64,000 nt of DNA from JBBIPA01 sp963775935. GTDB lineage: Bacteria > Chloroflexota > Dehalococcoidia > GIF9 > UBA5629. This document shows, piece after piece, positions 18,568-29,072 of the stretch. The stretch lies in the NCBI GenBank assembly GCA_963775935.1, contig CAVZKR010000004.1, positions 62,001 to 126,000 of the forward strand, read 5' to 3'. How positions within the stretch are numbered: the stretch's first letter is position 1; each line of letters opens with the position of its first letter. Under the pieces are notes generated by a model that was given only the letters and a program-made list of their open reading frames with translations, ran no database searches and was not told the DNA's origin. Position numbers and translations under genes: made by a program.

Positions 18568-19310
18568 TTGATGCCCTCCGAAAGATGCCCGCAGACTTCG
18601 CAATCAGGATATTTCTTCAACTTAATTTCCATGAACTCCAGGAGCAGTCCGTCATAGAGTAACAATCGGTTCGTCAGCAGATTTCCCATGCCCACAATAT
18701 ATTTGATGACCTCGGTGGCCTGGATGCTGCCGATAACCGCCGGCGCCACGCCAATTACGGGAGTCACGCCTGTCTTAGGAATCCGTCGATAGATACACAT
18801 CAAACAAGGTGTTTGTCCTGGCAGTATGGTGGTTGCCCTCCCTTCGAAGCCTCGAATCGCCCCGTGAAATAGAGGGATCCTTTTCTGCACCGCAACCTTG
18901 TTCAAAACAAACCGCGTGGCTAAATTGTCCATGGCATCGATAATCAAATCATTGTCGCCAACAAGGCTTAAGGCATTGTCCCCGGTTATGGCTTCGCAAA
19001 TAGCTTCCACCGATATCTCTTTATTCAACGATGCAAGCTTTTCCCCGGCTATCTTTACCTTTGCCTTACCGATATCCTTATCTCCGTAGAGAATTTGCCG
19101 GTTCAGGTTGCTGAGCTCCACGCGGTCATGGTCGATAATGGTGATTTTGCCCACGCCAGCAACAGCCAGGTAAACAGCGACTATCCCTCCCAACCCCCCA
19201 GCACCGGCAATTACTACCTTAGCCGATTTGAGACGCTGCTGCCCCTCCTGCCCAAAACCATCGATCATTATCTGTCGCTGGTATCGTTGGAATTCGTTGT
19301 TTGCAACCAT
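18564..19310 (-). CDS. ThiF/MoeB/HesA-family adenylyltransferase
   Basis: A 248-aa E1-like enzyme. The ATP-binding loop is VVIAGAGGLGGIVAVYLA, followed by DHDRVELSNLNRQILY and the catalytic Arg region. Zinc ligands are CLMC (around residue 175) and CEVC near the C-terminus. It adenylates the C-terminus of the sulfur carrier encoded immediately downstream. Confidence 0.92.
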   Translation of the reverse strand: MVANNEFQRYQRQIMIDGFGQEGQQRLKSAKVVIAGAGGLGGIVAVYLAVAGVGKITIIDHDRVELSNLNRQILYGDKDIGKAKVKIAGEKLASLNKEISVEAICEAITGDNALSLVGDNDLIIDAMDNLATRFVLNKVAVQKRIPLFHGAIRGFEGRATTILPGQTPCLMCIYRRIPKTGVTPVIGVAPAVIGSIQATEVIKYIVGMGNLLTNRLLLYDGLLLEFMEIKLKKYPDCEVCGHLSEGIK

Positions 19311-19325
19311 CTGTACTGCCCTGCC

Positions 19326-19340
19326 TCCTGCACCTCTTTT
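19326..19340 (+). repeat. Copy 2 of the 15-bp intergenic repeat
   Basis: TCCTGCACCTCTTTT, identical to 593-607, lies in the divergent gap between the thiF-like gene and relA. Confidence 0.55.
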
Positions 19341-19540
19341 TCAGCGTTTATTTGAACTATGCCCGTATTATACGCCAAATGCAAAGCTCAAAGGAAGCAT
19401 TTTGACTGACTGTGACCAGAGTGGAATTTCATCCCGGCCGGGAATTTCCTGACCACGCTTCTGGCAGAGTATTGAATTGAGCCTATAGTTGCATCAGTTC
19501 TCAAATTTGCATTATCATAGCTCGTATAGAGCGGCGAGAT

Positions 19541-21698
19541 ATGGATGTAACTCCTCTTTTAGAAAAAATTAAACACTATCTGCCTCCGGAGAAAGTAGCG
19601 CTGGTCGAGGCAGCCTACCAATTTGCTGCCAAAGCACATGAAGGTCAGGTACGTAAATCCGGAGACCCTTATCTGGAGCACCCGCTGGAAACGGCAATAA
19701 TTCTGGCTGACCTCCAGCTCGATGCTTCTACTCTGGCAGCAGCATTACTTCACGATGTCACCGAAGATTGTGGCATACCCCTCTCCCAAATCGAAGGTAA
19801 GTTTGGCCACGAGGTAAGCAGGCTGGTTGAGGGTGTCACCAAGTTGAGCAGGCTGTCCTGGCGTAGAACCGCCGAGGACAAAAAAAATTCCCAGGCTGAG
19901 AATCTGCGCAAGATGCTGATTGCTATGGCGGAAGACCTGCGGGTAGTCTTTATCAAGCTGGCCGACAGGTTACACAATATGCGAACCTTATCGGCTCTAT
20001 CACACGAGAAGAGGCGTACCATTGCCCGCGAAACGCTGGATATCTATGCGCCTCTGGCTCACCGGCTTGGCATCTGGGAGGTAAAATGGCAGTTAGAAGA
20101 CCTGTCGTTCCGCTATCTGGAACCACAGCAGTATCGCAAAATTGCCAATCTGGTGGCAGGACGCCGCAAAGAAAGAGAGGATTATATCACTGAAACCACC
20201 AGGACATTAGAGCAAGAATTAGAAAAGGCAAGCATAAAAGCAAAGGTACTGGGCAGGCCCAAGCACATTTACAGTATCTATAACAAGATAAATAAGTATG
20301 CCACCCAGGGCAAAGATTTCGGCGATATTCACGACCTTTTTGCCCTGCGGGTACTGGTCGATACGATTCCTGATTGCTACAAGGCACTCGGGGTAATCCA
20401 TAATCTGTGGCGTCCGATGCCTGAAGAATTTTCCGACCATATCGCTAATCCCAAAGATAACGGCTATCAGTCTCTTCACACCACGGTGCTCAGCCGCGGC
20501 ACCACTCCGTTGGAAGTGCAAATTAGAACCTATGATATGCATCGGATTGCCGACTATGGTATTGCTGCGCATTGGCGGTACAAAGAGAGTGGCAAGCCGG
20601 ATGCCCATTTCGAGGATAAGATCGCCTGGCTGCGTCAGCTCACCGAATGGCAAGGTGATCTCGACAGCGAGCAGTTCCTGGAATCCCTGAAAACAGATAT
20701 TTTCATCGACCAGGTTTTTGTGTACACACCAAAAGGAGAGATTAAAGCGTTACCCAAGGGCGCTACGCCGCTTGATTTCGCTTATCTAATTCATACTGAA
20801 CTGGGGCATCGCTGCATTGGGACTAAGGTAAACGGCAAATTAGTACCCTTAAATCACGAGCTAAAAAATGGCGATATCGTAGAAATCATGGTAACCAAAG
20901 CCGATAAAGGTCCCAGTCTGGATTGGCTTAATCCGGACCTGGGATATGTACAAACATCCCATGGTAAAGAAAAAGTCAGGCAATGGTTCAAGAAACAGGA
21001 GCGAACCCTGAATATTGAACGCGGCAGGCAGGTTCTGGAACGAGAGGTGAAGCGGCTGGGTATAAGCCTGCCTAATACCGAAGATATGGCGCGCCTGTTC
21101 AATTGCGAGACGTATGATGATGTCCTCGCTTCCCTCGGCAGCGGAGGAATTACTGACGCATCAACTGACGCAAAAAATACTGGGCGAACCGGAACCGCCA
21201 CCAATTGTAGCCAAAGTCCTGCCCGCTGAAAAGCCAAACATCCTGGGAATTCAGGTTCTGGGAGTAGGCGATTTGCTGACACGGCTGGCTGCCTGCTGTA
21301 ATCCTTTGCCTGGCGATGATATAATTGGTTTCATTACACGCAGCCAGGGTATTTCGGTACATCGTAAGGACTGCCCGAACATCGCCAGTTTAAAGGAAAG
21401 AGAACGGTTAATTGAAGTGAAGTGGGGGCAGGTTCATGAGGTGTATCCTGTCAATGTAGAGATCGAAGCGTGGAATAGAGTGGGTGTGCTCAGGGACATC
21501 GCTGCGGTTATTGCTGAGGAGAATGTAAATATATCGACAATCACCACTGAGGAGCATGGCGATGCCAGCTCCGTATTTCTCACACTAAATATCAATGACA
21601 TATCACAACTTACCCATCTGCTATCGAGGGTTCGAAGTGTACGTGGCGTCATTAGTGCCACGAGGAGCAGCCATACAAAAGCTGCCATCAATTCGTAA
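19541..21698 (+). CDS. Bifunctional (p)ppGpp synthetase/hydrolase RelA/SpoT, frameshifted
   Basis: Stringent-response enzyme. Domains in order: HD hydrolase (AALLHDVTEDCGI, FIKLADRLHNMRTL), synthetase (DLFALRVLVDT, KDNGYQSLHTTVL), TGS (IFIDQVFVYTPKGEIKALPKGATPLDFAY) and, in the second frame, a Cys-containing linker (RLAACCNPLPGDDIIGF) and C-terminal ACT domain. The frame breaks near 21150-21160; dropping one base joins ASLGSGGIT to HQLTQKIL and gives 718 aa, the usual length. Probably a sequencing error. rpsT follows. Confidence 0.92.
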
Positions 21699-21712
21699 GA
21701 AAGGAGGCAGAT

Positions 21713-22054
21713 TTGCCTAAAAGTCCATCAGCTCAAAAAGCAGCGAGATCAAGTGCGAGGAAACGTATGCGCAATCGTTCCATAAAAAGGGCCACAAAGA
21801 CCCGTATAACCAAAGCAGAGAAGCTCATTGAGAGTAATGAGCTTGATTCAGCGCAAGCGGCAGTACTACAAACCATAAGTGCCCTGGATAAGGCAGCAAA
21901 AAAGAAGATTTATCATCCCAACACTGCCAGCAGACGTAAGTCTCGCTTAATGAAGAAACTTAATAAAGCGAAAGTTGCTGCTGGCGCCAAACCAGAGATA
22001 GCAAAGACGGAAACCAAGAAGAAAAAGGTAAAAACTAAGTCCAACTCCGCTTAA
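21713..22054 (+). CDS. rpsT: 30S ribosomal protein S20
   Basis: Starts at TTG 21713 after AAAGGAGG, product begins MPKSPSAQKAARSSARKRMRNRS, typical of S20. The family core ends near residue 86 (NTASRRKSRLMKKLNK); a Lys/Ala-rich tail extends it to 113 aa. It binds 16S rRNA early in assembly. Confidence 0.93.
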   Translation: MPKSPSAQKAARSSARKRMRNRSIKRATKTRITKAEKLIESNELDSAQAAVLQTISALDKAAKKKIYHPNTASRRKSRLMKKLNKAKVAAGAKPEIAKTETKKKKVKTKSNSA

Positions 22055-22112
22055 GAACAGCTGTCAGTAAATCACAGTTCAGGAACAGGCGAAGGCTGAG
22101 CGTTGTACACCG

Positions 22113-23054
22113 TTAGCGATGCGATGCTTTCGCCGCTTTCACGGAGATAGGAGTACACCAGCCCTGGTATTTAGGATTCTTGCCCTGTATTACCTGGAAG
22201 TAGAGCTGCTGTAGTTTCGCGGTGATTTTACCGGTTTTTCCATTGCCCACCGGGCGCTCGTCCACCTCAATAATAGGGGTTACATGAGCAGCAGTACCGG
22301 TGAAAAATGCCTCGTCGGCAATATAGAGTTCGCTACGGTCGACAGACCTCTCGATAGTCTCGATACCAAGTTCCTGCTTCGCCAGTTGCATCACCGTATC
22401 GCGTGTGATGCCCATCAATATGTTATCGGGACTGGGTGGTGTTATCAGCTTGTCTTTCAAGACAATAAAGATGTTTTCGCCACTGCCTTCAGCGACATGC
22501 CCGTCCTGGGTGAGTAAAATAGCTTCCTCAAAACCCCTCTCGATAGCCTCGCTCTTCGCCAGGGCGCTGTTCACATAAATGCCGGTAATTTTACCTCTAG
22601 CTGGAATCATAGTGTCATCAACACGACGCCAGGAAGAGGTACAGCAACGCACCCCTTTCTCAGCATCGAGATAGGCAGGCAAGGTGACGACAATGATGAG
22701 AAAGTCGTCTTCGATATCATGAAGGCGGACACCGACTCTCTCAGCACTTTTATATGCCAGCGGACGGACATAAACATCCTCGTGATAACCGCTCTTTTCT
22801 ACCACTTTCACCGTAAAGTCGCACAGTTCCTTGACAGAGTACGGGAGCTTTATTTTCAGGATACGACAGCCCTGATGAAGGCGTTCATAATGTTCTTTGA
22901 TTCGAAAAAGAACTACCTGCTCCCGCTCGGCATTCCAGTTACCACGTATGCCTTCAAAACAGGCAGTGCCATAATGAAGGGCATGGGTTAAAATCCCAAT
23001 CTTTGCTTCCTCGAGAGGCATATATTGTTTTTTAAAAAACGCATATGGAGGCAT
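22113..23054 (-). CDS. ilvE: Branched-chain amino acid aminotransferase
   Basis: PLP enzyme of fold type IV, 313 aa, making Leu, Ile and Val from their 2-oxo acids. HYGTACFEGIRGNW near the N-terminus is characteristic; the PLP Lys is K155 in ARGKITGIYVNSALAK; DGHVAEGSGENIFIV and GITRDTVMQLA follow. D-amino-acid transaminase or ADC lyase share the fold, but the EGIRGN and SALAK forms fit BCAT. Confidence 0.9.
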   Translation of the reverse strand: MPPYAFFKKQYMPLEEAKIGILTHALHYGTACFEGIRGNWNAEREQVVLFRIKEHYERLHQGCRILKIKLPYSVKELCDFTVKVVEKSGYHEDVYVRPLAYKSAERVGVRLHDIEDDFLIIVVTLPAYLDAEKGVRCCTSSWRRVDDTMIPARGKITGIYVNSALAKSEAIERGFEEAILLTQDGHVAEGSGENIFIVLKDKLITPPSPDNILMGITRDTVMQLAKQELGIETIERSVDRSELYIADEAFFTGTAAHVTPIIEVDERPVGNGKTGKITAKLQQLYFQVIQGKNPKYQGWCTPISVKAAKASHR

Positions 23055-23136
23055 GTGCCGTCCCTCCCTTCTTTCAACGTTGCTGTAAAGTGGGATTTAT
23101 TATAGCTGCTGACTGTGACAAAGGCAAGCGTACTGC

Positions 23137-24240
23137 TCAACCGTTTTTATGTAAACCTTGTTCCTTCCTGCACTGCACCGGTTCGTCATTTTTTGAATGG
23201 CATTTCATGCAGGAAACGCAGTCCGAAGGGACATTGTCGCCCCGCTGCCAGCGGGCAATTAAATCTGGCTCTCGAATTAAGGGACGGCTCATTGCGATCA
23301 GGTCAGCATCACCACTATCAACGATGTTCTTCGCCATATCAAGACTTCGGATTCCGCTCACCACCATCACGGGCACAGTAACAAACTGTTTAAGTGCAGC
23401 AGCTCTCTCCCTATACGGTACAAACTCTGAATGATCTTTCCTCGCTACCATGGGAGTCCTGCCAACGCCAGCGCTGACCTCGATGGCAGCGATGCCCCTG
23501 GCTACCATTTGCTTCGCCGTCTCCAGGCCTTCGTTTAAGGGAAGGCCGCCCTCGGTATCATCCTGGATGCCAAACTTGATGAGCAGGGGAAAATCGGCTC
23601 CCACCGCTTGGCGCACCGTAGTCACTAACTCAAGGTGAAACCTTCTTCTCTTTTCGGCACTACCTCCCCATCGGTCGGTACGGAAATTGTACAGGGGAGA
23701 CAGGAACTGGCTCAATAGATAACCATGAGCCCCATGAAGCTGGACAGCATTAAAGCCGGCTTTTCTGGCACGTACTGCCGCCGAGGTGAAATCGGAGACA
23801 ATCCCCTCTATTTCTTCATCTGTTAATTCTCGATGTGGTGTATCTACTTCTTGTTTTCTCGATACAGCCAGAGTTTCTATGCCAACCCTGGGCAGATAGG
23901 CAGAATTGATACCGGCATGCATTATCTGAAGGGCGATTTTGGCGCCTCCCTGATGCGCTGCCTGTACCAGCCTGCGCAACCCGGGAATCATATCGTCATG
24001 GTGAGCGCCATACTGGGCGGGAAGCGCTTTCCCTGAAGGTGAAATGGAAGCAAACCCGGTCACTATCAGACCAACGCCCCCGCTCCCCAGTTTCCGGTAC
24101 ATGGCAACCGAATTATCGGTGACAGCGCCGGAGCTGTCTGCCGTGTTATCCCATGTCGCTGACCTGACAAAACGATTTTTGAGTTCCAGCCCACCGATTC
24201 TGAAGGGCTTAAACAGTTCTACTGACGCTTTATTCTCCAT
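23137..24240 (-). CDS. NADH:flavin oxidoreductase, Old Yellow Enzyme family
   Basis: A 367-aa FMN TIM-barrel enzyme; I start at the ATG at 24240 (MENKASVELF), preceded by GGAAAGG. Motifs: LKNRFVRSATWDNTAD, LQIMHAGIN, NAVQLHGAHGYLLSQFLSP, GGSAEKRRRF, and a C-terminal Cys block DCVSCMKCHSK. This block gives a CxxC plus Cys that could hold a small metal centre but is not the full FeS pattern of 2,4-dienoyl-CoA reductase. It follows the aldehyde oxidoreductase by 64 bases on the same strand. Confidence 0.88.
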   Translation of the reverse strand: MENKASVELFKPFRIGGLELKNRFVRSATWDNTADSSGAVTDNSVAMYRKLGSGGVGLIVTGFASISPSGKALPAQYGAHHDDMIPGLRRLVQAAHQGGAKIALQIMHAGINSAYLPRVGIETLAVSRKQEVDTPHRELTDEEIEGIVSDFTSAAVRARKAGFNAVQLHGAHGYLLSQFLSPLYNFRTDRWGGSAEKRRRFHLELVTTVRQAVGADFPLLIKFGIQDDTEGGLPLNEGLETAKQMVARGIAAIEVSAGVGRTPMVARKDHSEFVPYRERAAALKQFVTVPVMVVSGIRSLDMAKNIVDSGDADLIAMSRPLIREPDLIARWQRGDNVPSDCVSCMKCHSKNDEPVQCRKEQGLHKNG

Positions 24241-24287
24241 TTCCTTTCCTCTATACACTGGAGATTATGCTACAATAAGACTGCTAA

Positions 24288-24302
24288 AAAAGAGGTGCAG
24301 GA
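24288..24302 (-). repeat. Copy 3 of the 15-bp intergenic repeat (inverted)
   Basis: The reverse complement of TCCTGCACCTCTTTT lies between the aldehyde oxidoreductase stop and the OYE gene start. Confidence 0.55.
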
Positions 24303-24304
24303 AC

Positions 24305-26233
24305 CTAACCCAATAGACCTCTCTCTTTCAAATCCCCGGCTACGTCTCCAAGCTCAAGCTCCTTAAGTTTTTGCTCAGTTGGCAAGCCGTTTTCCTTATT
24401 CCAGCCACGGAGCTCGTAGTACTCGCTCTTCAGCTTTTCGAAATCGTCTCTTTCTATCCTGGTTCCCTGTCTGGATACCGGTTCGCCATTCTTGCCCGGA
24501 ACCAGGAAAGAACGCATACGTTGCAAATCCTGGAGTGGCTCATCATGAAGATAGTCCATGAGTTTATCTCCCTGCCTCCCTTCCCATCCCTGCCGGAGCA
24601 GTACTGCCCTTTGAAGATTGAAAATCCTTTCCCCGATTCTATTCAATCCCGCCTCGTCAATTGTTCTTCCGGTAATCGCCGATACAACCTGACTTTCCAT
24701 GGTAGGGTCACCGGTATGGTCTTTGGCATGTTCTTCGGGGAACCGTACCCACATAATAGGCCACAGAAAGTCGCAGAGAATAAGGCTCTCCTTGGCATAG
24801 GTGCGGTCCTGGATTTTTTTGGCAGCCAGCGCCTTTCCTTCGTAGCTGGAGAAGTCACCGGCGGCAGTGCTGCCCCAGAAATTCCTGGCAACAAACATAA
24901 AATCATCGTATGACAGAAAGGCCCCCTCTTTTTTCTGCATCCAATGTAGCCATGCCTCCAGTGTGTGACTCAATTGATGAATTTCGTTGATGGGCCTCCT
25001 GGGCTCAGTGGCATAGAGGAGCGTGCTGGTTAGTATAATCCTGGGCTCATAGTCCCTGGCTTCATTACTTCGGGTAAGGATAGAGTTCTGTAACAGCTCC
25101 TGCGCTCTATTTCCTATTTTCTCGGCAGCTTTAATCATGCCCGCAGCCAATAGATCACCGAAGCCTTCCCTGAACGCTATTTTTTTGATGAGCACTTCAA
25201 TAAATTCAGCACTGCCCATTTTTGAAAAGGGGAGACCTGTGTCCTCCTCCCGCAGGATACCCTCCCGATAACACTTGCTAAGCCAGTCAATCATCGGTTG
25301 CATCACTATGGTATCCAGCCCGTACCGGTCACATAACCTGGTAGCCATCAGCGTTACTTCATGCCAGTCACTATTGTATTTTTCTGCTGTTTTCCCGTAG
25401 AAGGCGGCTGCCTGGCAGAAAAATTTAAAATGCCGACCGCCCTCAGCCTGGTATGATTTTCTCCAGCAACCGATACCACAACCATGGCAGGCACGGAGTT
25501 TGGTCCTGCCCGGTATATCCAGAAGATAATCTTTCCAGGTATTTTTCCTCAGTTGAAGTATCCGGGCAGCGAGCTTACTAAGCCTTTCCGGGTCGGCGGC
25601 TACCGGTCTTTTATCGCCAGCAACGACAATCGCCTTCAGCTTTTTCGAACCCATGACGCTGCCAAAACCGCTGGCTCCAGAGGCTCCGTCATCGGTAAGC
25701 ATGGTGGCAAAGCAAACCAGGTTCTCGGCAGCAGGACCGATGGTCAGCACACTCGCTCCCTTACCCAGTCCCGTTTTCAGAGTATCACCAGTTTCAATAG
25801 CAGGCATGCCCCAGAGGGAGGAAGCATCCCTGGTCTCAACGGTGCCGTCATGTATATAAAGATAGCATGGCTTGTCGGATTTGCCCTGAACTATCAGCCC
25901 GTCGTAACCGGCATATTTCAGCCATGACCCCCATTTTTCACCCAGATTAGCGTAGGAAAACACCTGCGGGTCCATGGCAGGCGATCTACCGCAGACCTGC
26001 CATCTACAGCCAGCCAGTCTAGCGAATCCAGTGGTGGGGCCGGTGGCATATATCAGGCAATTCTCCGGGTCGAAAGCGCTCGCCTGAGGGGAAACCATAT
26101 CCCAGTAAATTTTGGCTGCCATGCCCCTACCTCCCAGGAACCGGTCGGCATAGTCAGCAGTCGATAGCCTAGTCATCTTCCCTGCCGACAAATCAACCTT
26201 CAGAACTTCCCCGGCATAGCCAAATTCAGCCAT
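24305..26233 (-). CDS. Tungsten-dependent aldehyde:ferredoxin oxidoreductase (AOR family)
   Basis: A 642-aa AOR-family enzyme oxidising aldehydes to acids with ferredoxin. The N-terminal domain has GEVLKVDLSAG and RFLGGRGMAAKIYWD (pterin binding). The [4Fe-4S] ligands are C249, C252 and C256 (ACHGCGIGCW) plus a fourth Cys in LILCDFLWP near residue 483. Normal AORs are about 600-700 aa. The exact substrate is unknown. The OYE gene follows in the same transcript direction. Confidence 0.92.
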   Translation of the reverse strand: MAEFGYAGEVLKVDLSAGKMTRLSTADYADRFLGGRGMAAKIYWDMVSPQASAFDPENCLIYATGPTTGFARLAGCRWQVCGRSPAMDPQVFSYANLGEKWGSWLKYAGYDGLIVQGKSDKPCYLYIHDGTVETRDASSLWGMPAIETGDTLKTGLGKGASVLTIGPAAENLVCFATMLTDDGASGASGFGSVMGSKKLKAIVVAGDKRPVAADPERLSKLAARILQLRKNTWKDYLLDIPGRTKLRACHGCGIGCWRKSYQAEGGRHFKFFCQAAAFYGKTAEKYNSDWHEVTLMATRLCDRYGLDTIVMQPMIDWLSKCYREGILREEDTGLPFSKMGSAEFIEVLIKKIAFREGFGDLLAAGMIKAAEKIGNRAQELLQNSILTRSNEARDYEPRIILTSTLLYATEPRRPINEIHQLSHTLEAWLHWMQKKEGAFLSYDDFMFVARNFWGSTAAGDFSSYEGKALAAKKIQDRTYAKESLILCDFLWPIMWVRFPEEHAKDHTGDPTMESQVVSAITGRTIDEAGLNRIGERIFNLQRAVLLRQGWEGRQGDKLMDYLHDEPLQDLQRMRSFLVPGKNGEPVSRQGTRIERDDFEKLKSEYYELRGWNKENGLPTEQKLKELELGDVAGDLKERGLLG

Positions 26234-26486
26234 GTTATTTACTACCTCGCCAATCTTATTAAATCAGGTGGATTAATTACGTATTTTGCTCAATCTGTAC
26301 CCAGGTGATGCTGGTGTGAGGCATCCCTGGAGATGCCACGGGATTCGAGAAGTCCCATTCAGCCAAATTATAGCATATCACGACTACCAGTAAGCGTGTA
26401 AATATCACAGAGAAGTAAACCAATCCTCAGGACATTCTCGGTTGATAGCCGTTCTTCATAGTTCTATACTAATGCAGGGAAACGAG

Positions 26487-27176
26487 ATGGGAAATAAAGT
26501 CCTGATTGTCGAAGACGACCCCAATTTGCTGGAGACTCTCAAGTATAATCTTCGCAAAGAGAGCTATGATGTAGTCACAGCCATTGACGGTGAGCAGGCT
26601 CTTGAGGTAGCCCGCAAGGAAAAACCTGACCTGATCATTCTCGATATTATGTTGCCGAAACTAAGCGGCTTCGAAGTATGCCGTATCCTCCGGAAGGAGA
26701 TGACTGCACCAATTTTGATGCTCACCGCAAAAGCCGATGAGACCGATAAAATAGTAGGGCTTGAAATAGGAGCGGATGACTATGTCACCAAGCCTTTTAG
26801 CATGAGAGAGCTGATAGCCCGTGTTAGAGCGATGCTTCGTAGAACCAAGATTATGGAAATGCAGCTACCGAAGAGAGAGCCATAGAATTGGGGATATTAA
26901 AGTTGATATAGGCCGGCATCAGGTTTTATTGCTGGATTCTGTCCTTGATCTGAAACCGAAAGAGTTCGATTTACTTGCCTTTCTTGCCGAGAAACAAGGG
27001 GTTGGTGTTCAGTCGAGAGCAGTTATTGGAAAAAGTATGGGGCTATGATTATGCTGGCGATACCAGAACTGTGGATGTGCATATCCGCTGGTTAAGGCAA
27101 AAAATTGAAACCGACCCGAGTAATCCCAAAATATCTCGTGACTGTCAGGGGTACGGGTTATAAACTGGAAGGTTAA
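26487..27176 (+). CDS. PhoB/PhoP-type response regulator, three frameshifts
   Basis: OmpR-family regulator: receiver domain MGNKVLIVEDDPN with phosphoacceptor D53 (ILDIMLPK) and LTAKADETDKIVGLEIGADDYVTKPF, then a winged-helix DNA-binding domain (LDLKPKEFDLLAFLAE, FSREQLLEKVWGYDYAGDTRTVDVHI, VTVRGTGYKLEG). The frame breaks about 26860-26885, in AAA at 26992-26994 and in AAAA at 27128-27131; each is repaired by removing one base, giving 228 aa, the normal size. Next to a kinase and the pst operon, it is the likely phosphate regulator. Start is ATG 26487. Confidence 0.88.
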
Positions 27177-27178
27177 GA

Positions 27179-28926
27179 TTGTTTAAAAGAATTCAATGGC
27201 GCATTGCAGTACCTTTCATACTCCTTATACTGGTCAGCATGGGGGTACTGGGTGGTTACCTGGTAAGCTTTGTAAGAGACTCCCAGATCGATAATCTGCG
27301 TTTTCACCTGGAAGAAGAGGCCAGGATTACTGCTGAAGCCAGTTTGCCTTTGCTTATTCAGGGTAGCAATGCTGATGTTCTGGCAAAGAAATTAGGTCAG
27401 GAAATAGAGGCGAGAGTTACCATCATTGCTCCAGATGGGAAAGTCTTGGGTGACTCACAAGAGAACCCGGCAACGATGGAAAACCATGCCACCCGTCCCG
27501 AAGTAAGAGATGCTCTGGCCTCGGGTTTAGGTGAAAGCACTCGTTACAGTACCACTCTCGGCGAGCAGATGATGTATGTTGCGGTACCCATATCCAGTCA
27601 AGGTATGGTGCTGGGAGTTGCCAGAGTGGCGTTGCCATTAACAGCCGTAGAAAGATCAGTTAATCATTTGACCGTGACCATCAGTCCTGGCGATGGTGGT
27701 GATAACATTGTTAGCAATACTGGCTGCCGGATTTATTGCCCGTGGAACCACACGACCTATCAGGCAGCTTACCAAAGCGGCGAATCAAATTACCGCAGGG
27801 CAACTGGGTCAAAAGGTTATAGTGCAAACTGGAGACGAGGTTGGACAGCTTGGCAATGCCTTCAATGAAATGTCGTCAAGTATGAAAAGAATGATTGAAG
27901 AAGTCTCAGTAGAAAAAGCCAAACTATCGACGGTTCTCAACAATATGATCGATGGCGTCATTGTGACTGATATTGAAGGTAAGGTTTCAGTTGCTAATCG
28001 AGCCGCCGGGAAACTATTCGGTTTTGAAGCAGGGAATGCAGCGGGAAAATCTCTGATTGAAGTGGTGCGTGACCATGAAGTTGATGCTGTACTGAAGATG
28101 TGTTTAAAGACAAATAAGGAGCAATCTGCTCAATTTGAATCCATCGTAACGAAAACGCTTTGTAAGAGTAATAGCCGTCCCCGTAGCCAATAGCAAAACA
28201 AGCGAAGTGTTATTTCTCTTCCAGGACCTCACCGAAGTTAAGAACCTGCAAACTATGCGCAAGGAATTGGTGGGTAATATATCTCACGAATTAAGAACAC
28301 CCATAGCTGGCATTAAAGCTATGGTCGAAACTTTGCGTGACGGAGCAGTAGCTGATAAGGAAGTCGCCGATGATTTCCTGGCCAGGATTGAGTCTGAAGT
28401 CGACCGGTTAGCCCAGACCGTTTCCGAATTGACCGAGCTATCACGCATTGAAACCGGTAAAGCTGAACTGAGACTAGAGCCGCTGAATCTCAATTTTCTT
28501 ATTAAAGAGGTTATTGAGCAATTAACGCCGCTGGCTGAAAGGCAGCAGGTGACCATGTCTGCAAACCTGGCACCGGGTCTGCCGGAAGTTAAGGCTGATA
28601 TTGGCCGTATCAGGCAAACCATGATTAATCTGGTGCACAATGCCATCAAATTTAATAAAGCTGGTGGCAGTATCGTCTTATCCACCAGGACTGATAGTAC
28701 AGCGGTCACCGTAGATATATCAGATACAGGCACAGGAATTTCAAAAGATGATTTACTCCATGTCTTTGAGCGGTTCTATAAAGCCGACAGAGCTCGTTCA
28801 CAAGGCGGCAGCGGACTGGGTCTGGCTATCGCCAAGCATACAATCCAGGCACATGGAGGCAATATCTGGGCTACCAGCGAACCGGGCAAAGGTTCCACAT
28901 TCAGCTTCAGCCTGCCTCTGCATTGA
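27179..28926 (+). CDS. PhoR-type sensor histidine kinase, two frameshifts
   Basis: Membrane sensor, starting at TTG 27179 two bases after the regulator. Layout: TM1 (VPFILLILVSMGVLGGYLV), an extracytoplasmic region of about 130 aa, TM2 (VVITLLAILAAGFIA), HAMP, a PAS domain (NNMIDGVIVTDIEGKVSVANRA), HisKA with HELRTP and HATPase with NLVHNAIKFN, DTGTGISK and GSGLGLAI. Breaks at CC 27686-27687 and AAAA 28152-28155 are each repaired by deleting one base, giving 581 aa. It very likely pairs with the preceding regulator in sensing phosphate. Confidence 0.88.
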
Positions 28927-28951
28927 GAGCCTTAGTAGATAAACCTGAGGA

Positions 28952-28991
28952 TTTAACCAGACTTTAACAATGCGTTAAAGTGCCCTTAAAG
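28952..28991 (+). promoter_or_regulatory. Pho box: four 7-bp repeats every 11 bases upstream of pstS
   Basis: TTTAACC (28952-28958), TTTAACA (28963-28969), GTTAAAG (28974-28980) and CTTAAAG (28985-28991), each separated by 4 bases, follow one helical turn of spacing, as expected for tandem binding of a PhoB/PhoP-type regulator. The site sits between the kinase stop and pstS (29073). Confidence 0.7.
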
Positions 28992-29072
28992 TCTCCCCTG
29001 TATTCTGGTAATAGATGGACAGAAGCGCTTCGAACCCATCTAAATCGAATATAATAAGGGAGAAATAATAAT

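Noticed and set aside
24305..26233. Possible selenocysteine or stop codons in the aldehyde oxidoreductase and hydrogenase large subunit
   Set aside because: Both are continuous open frames with Cys at the metal sites; no in-frame TGA exists.
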